Of a stretch of DNA of 64,000 nucleotides, positions 62,485-64,000 are shown one piece after another. The notes under the pieces were generated by a model. It was not told the DNA's origin. It searched no databases and worked only from the letters and a program-made list of their open reading frames with translations. The translations under genes were made by a program, and so were the position numbers. The stretch covers positions 2,096,001-2,160,000 of the forward strand of contig NZ_CP090003.1 of assembly GCF_021390195.1 (NCBI RefSeq), in the 5' to 3' direction. The stretch comes from Flagellimonas sp. CMM7. GTDB lineage: Bacteria > Bacteroidota > Bacteroidia > Flavobacteriales > Flavobacteriaceae. How positions within the stretch are numbered: position 1 is the stretch's first letter; each line of letters opens with the position of its first letter.

Positions 62485-63804
62485 TTATAACCCCACCATT
62501 TCTTGTGCCCAACCAATAATTTTGTTGATGGTACCCTCATCCCATTTACCCTCTTTTCCTTCAAAAGAGTTTTTGGGACTTTCATGTATGGTGTTCCAAT
62601 GGTCCAAACCGGGATACTCATATAGCAAATGATCTTGGTGTCCATTTCTTTCCAAGACTTCAATGATCATTTTATTGTCAAAAGATGACATGATCCAATC
62701 GTGGGCTCCCCTTAAAATTCTTACAGGGACCTTTATTTTCTCCCATTGTCCTGCTAAATCAATGTCCTGTAATTGTTGGTAATATTTAACGGGTCTACCA
62801 TACATGTGTGCTGCAGAATGGTAGTTGTATTCGGCAAGTGCAGGGTATTCGTTTACCACTTCTTGATAGGTTTTCTTTTGGATCAACATTCCGTAGTAAA
62901 GAGGAATATAGTATTTGTTCATTTTTTCAACGATTTGAGACTCTGTATTTCCCTGAAACTGAAGAATGCGTCGTTCAATTTCCAACATATGCTCATACCA
63001 TGTTTTAAAAAATGTTCCATCTGAGATGACCCCGGCCAATTCAAATTCGTTGGCCAAGAGTGGTGCTAAAGCGCTTCCCATACTGGATCCATACACCACA
63101 ATGCGTGAGGAATCTACATATGGCTTAGCTTTCAAACTTTTAATGGCGGCTCTATACCCTTCCAAGTCGGTAACAAAATCAGATTGACCACAATCACCTT
63201 CGCTATCTCCCACACCAGGTTTTTCTATCCGCATAACCACCATCCCAGATTTTTCCACTAAATCTTTTATAGTTTGCACCCAATTTCCTTTTCTGCCGGG
63301 ATACGTTTCAATACTAGAACAGCTCAACCCACCAATTAAAACTATTGCGGGTTGTTTGCCATTCTTTTTGGGCTTTGTAATAATTGTTCTTTGTGTAATT
63401 CCGTAGGTACTTGTTATCTCTTCATAAAAAGTGTCGAGTCCACTGTGTTTTTCTTTTTCAACAGGACTAAATTGAACCATTTTGGTTACAGAACCTGTAT
63501 TTCTTATTGCTTTTATCTTTGTAGGTTTATTGGCTCTAAGACCATAAGAAACAGCGCTCCAAACCTCATCATCTTTTATTAAAACACCTCCCACTTCAAT
63601 AATGATATCGTTAGGTAAAAACCCTGCCTTTGCAAGTGGGCTGTTATTGTTCACTTCAATAATTTGAACACCCGGCACACCAGCTTTTGGGCCACTAATT
63701 TTTGCTTCCCAAGAGCTTCTTCTATTGAGTGTTTGAGATTTTAGACTTGGTATTGAAAAAAGAACAATAAGACTAAAGAGCAACAATCTGTTTTTAAATT
63801 TCAT
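62485..63804 (-). CDS. Alpha/beta hydrolase with N-terminal PDZ domain
   Basis: A 439-residue exported protein: signal peptide (about 1-23), PDZ domain (about 35-105: VPGVQIIEVNNNSPLAKAG, NDIIIEVGG), and a C-terminal alpha/beta hydrolase domain with nucleophile elbow VVYGSSMGSAL, acid in the RGAHDWIM loop, and the catalytic His in YPGLDHWN. Likely a periplasmic esterase or peptidase; substrate unknown. PDZ plus hydrolase is an uncommon order. Confidence 0.83.
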   Translation of the reverse strand: MKFKNRLLLFSLIVLFSIPSLKSQTLNRRSSWEAKISGPKAGVPGVQIIEVNNNSPLAKAGFLPNDIIIEVGGVLIKDDEVWSAVSYGLRANKPTKIKAIRNTGSVTKMVQFSPVEKEKHSGLDTFYEEITSTYGITQRTIITKPKKNGKQPAIVLIGGLSCSSIETYPGRKGNWVQTIKDLVEKSGMVVMRIEKPGVGDSEGDCGQSDFVTDLEGYRAAIKSLKAKPYVDSSRIVVYGSSMGSALAPLLANEFELAGVISDGTFFKTWYEHMLEIERRILQFQGNTESQIVEKMNKYYIPLYYGMLIQKKTYQEVVNEYPALAEYNYHSAAHMYGRPVKYYQQLQDIDLAGQWEKIKVPVRILRGAHDWIMSSFDNKMIIEVLERNGHQDHLLYEYPGLDHWNTIHESPKNSFEGKEGKWDEGTINKIIGWAQEMVGL

Positions 63805-64000
63805 CGACTTGGATTTAAGTTTTCTTTAAAATTAGATTGCCTATTTTTAGCTTAAGGACAATTTATACATACGCACTTGTTTTTTATGTCAACAGAGGCC
63901 GTACAATGATTTAATATTTATGCAATCAACAAATAGCTTTTACCTCTTTAATTCTAGAATAGCAACTCATGTTGTTTTTTGGGTTTTGTATTATCTTTTG
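63805..64000. other. Right-edge intergenic stretch
   Basis: AT-rich DNA upstream of the PDZ hydrolase; I see no gene, repeat or clear promoter in it. Any neighbour starts outside the window. Confidence 0.5.

Overview
The window is a chromosomal segment of a marine-type member of the Bacteroidota, most likely family Flavobacteriaceae. The evidence is AT-rich DNA with tight gene packing, promoters of the Bacteroidota type (TTG, 19 bp, TAnnTTTG; best case upstream of the OmpA gene at 6680-6709), little sign of Shine-Dalgarno sequences, a T9SS type A sorting domain on a large secreted protein, the Bacteroidota-restricted IPExxxVDY family between rnc and pyk, a complete Bat (aerotolerance) operon and a viroplasmin-type RNase H. 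No rRNA, tRNA, CRISPR array, insertion sequence or prophage was found; the content looks like core chromosome.

Layout. 1-2490: 3' part of nrdA and an SDR. 2491-11068 (minus): the AddA/AddB-like recombination nuclease, its two genes separated by kbl and an OmpA/TSP3 porin gene. 11186-12460: sodA, then a gene-free stretch with three tandem minus-strand units, each a near-identical 39-bp core followed by a terminator-like hairpin (the most unusual feature here). 12461-16629 (minus): a long PurF-like amidotransferase, a PfkB kinase, RNase H and purN. 16792-21145 (plus): acpP, fabF, rnc, IPExxxVDY protein, pyk. 21167-25251: a LOV-like PAS protein without the photoactive cysteine, an AraC regulator, an operon of a 52-residue Cys/His-rich protein, a CMD/AhpD-like protein and a cupredoxin-like protein, a TetR regulator and a small membrane exporter. 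25291-28617: dinB, CYTH, pheS and a ceramidase-like membrane protein. 28632-32828: SulP transporter, beta carbonic anhydrase, second SulP transporter, a likely inorganic-carbon module. 32905-42365: the Bat operon (moxR, DUF58, BatD-like, batA, batB, batC, batD, batE) and a small membrane protein. 42524-48640: aldo/keto reductase, SDR and AlbA_2 protein; then amylosucrase and fructokinase, plus a lipoprotein. 48740-54401: T9SS cargo, a PPP-type phosphatase and an acyl-ACP desaturase. 54449-58479: two small envelope proteins, an orphan plus-strand terminator with a possible ncRNA, ALDH7, DUF1304 and 3-hydroxyanthranilate dioxygenase. 58602-63804: CAP-domain lipoprotein, CvpA, two small proteins, glpD behind a perfect 16-bp palindromic operator, and a PDZ-alpha/beta hydrolase.

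Functional links. Amylosucrase releases fructose and the adjacent kinase can phosphorylate it. The carbonic anhydrase start overlaps the end of a SulP gene, which suggests coupled bicarbonate uptake and hydration. The Bat genes overlap head to tail and should be made as one membrane-associated assembly. The ACP/FabF pair and the acyl-ACP desaturase belong to fatty acid synthesis and modification. All functions are inferred from reading sequence motifs; no database search was possible.
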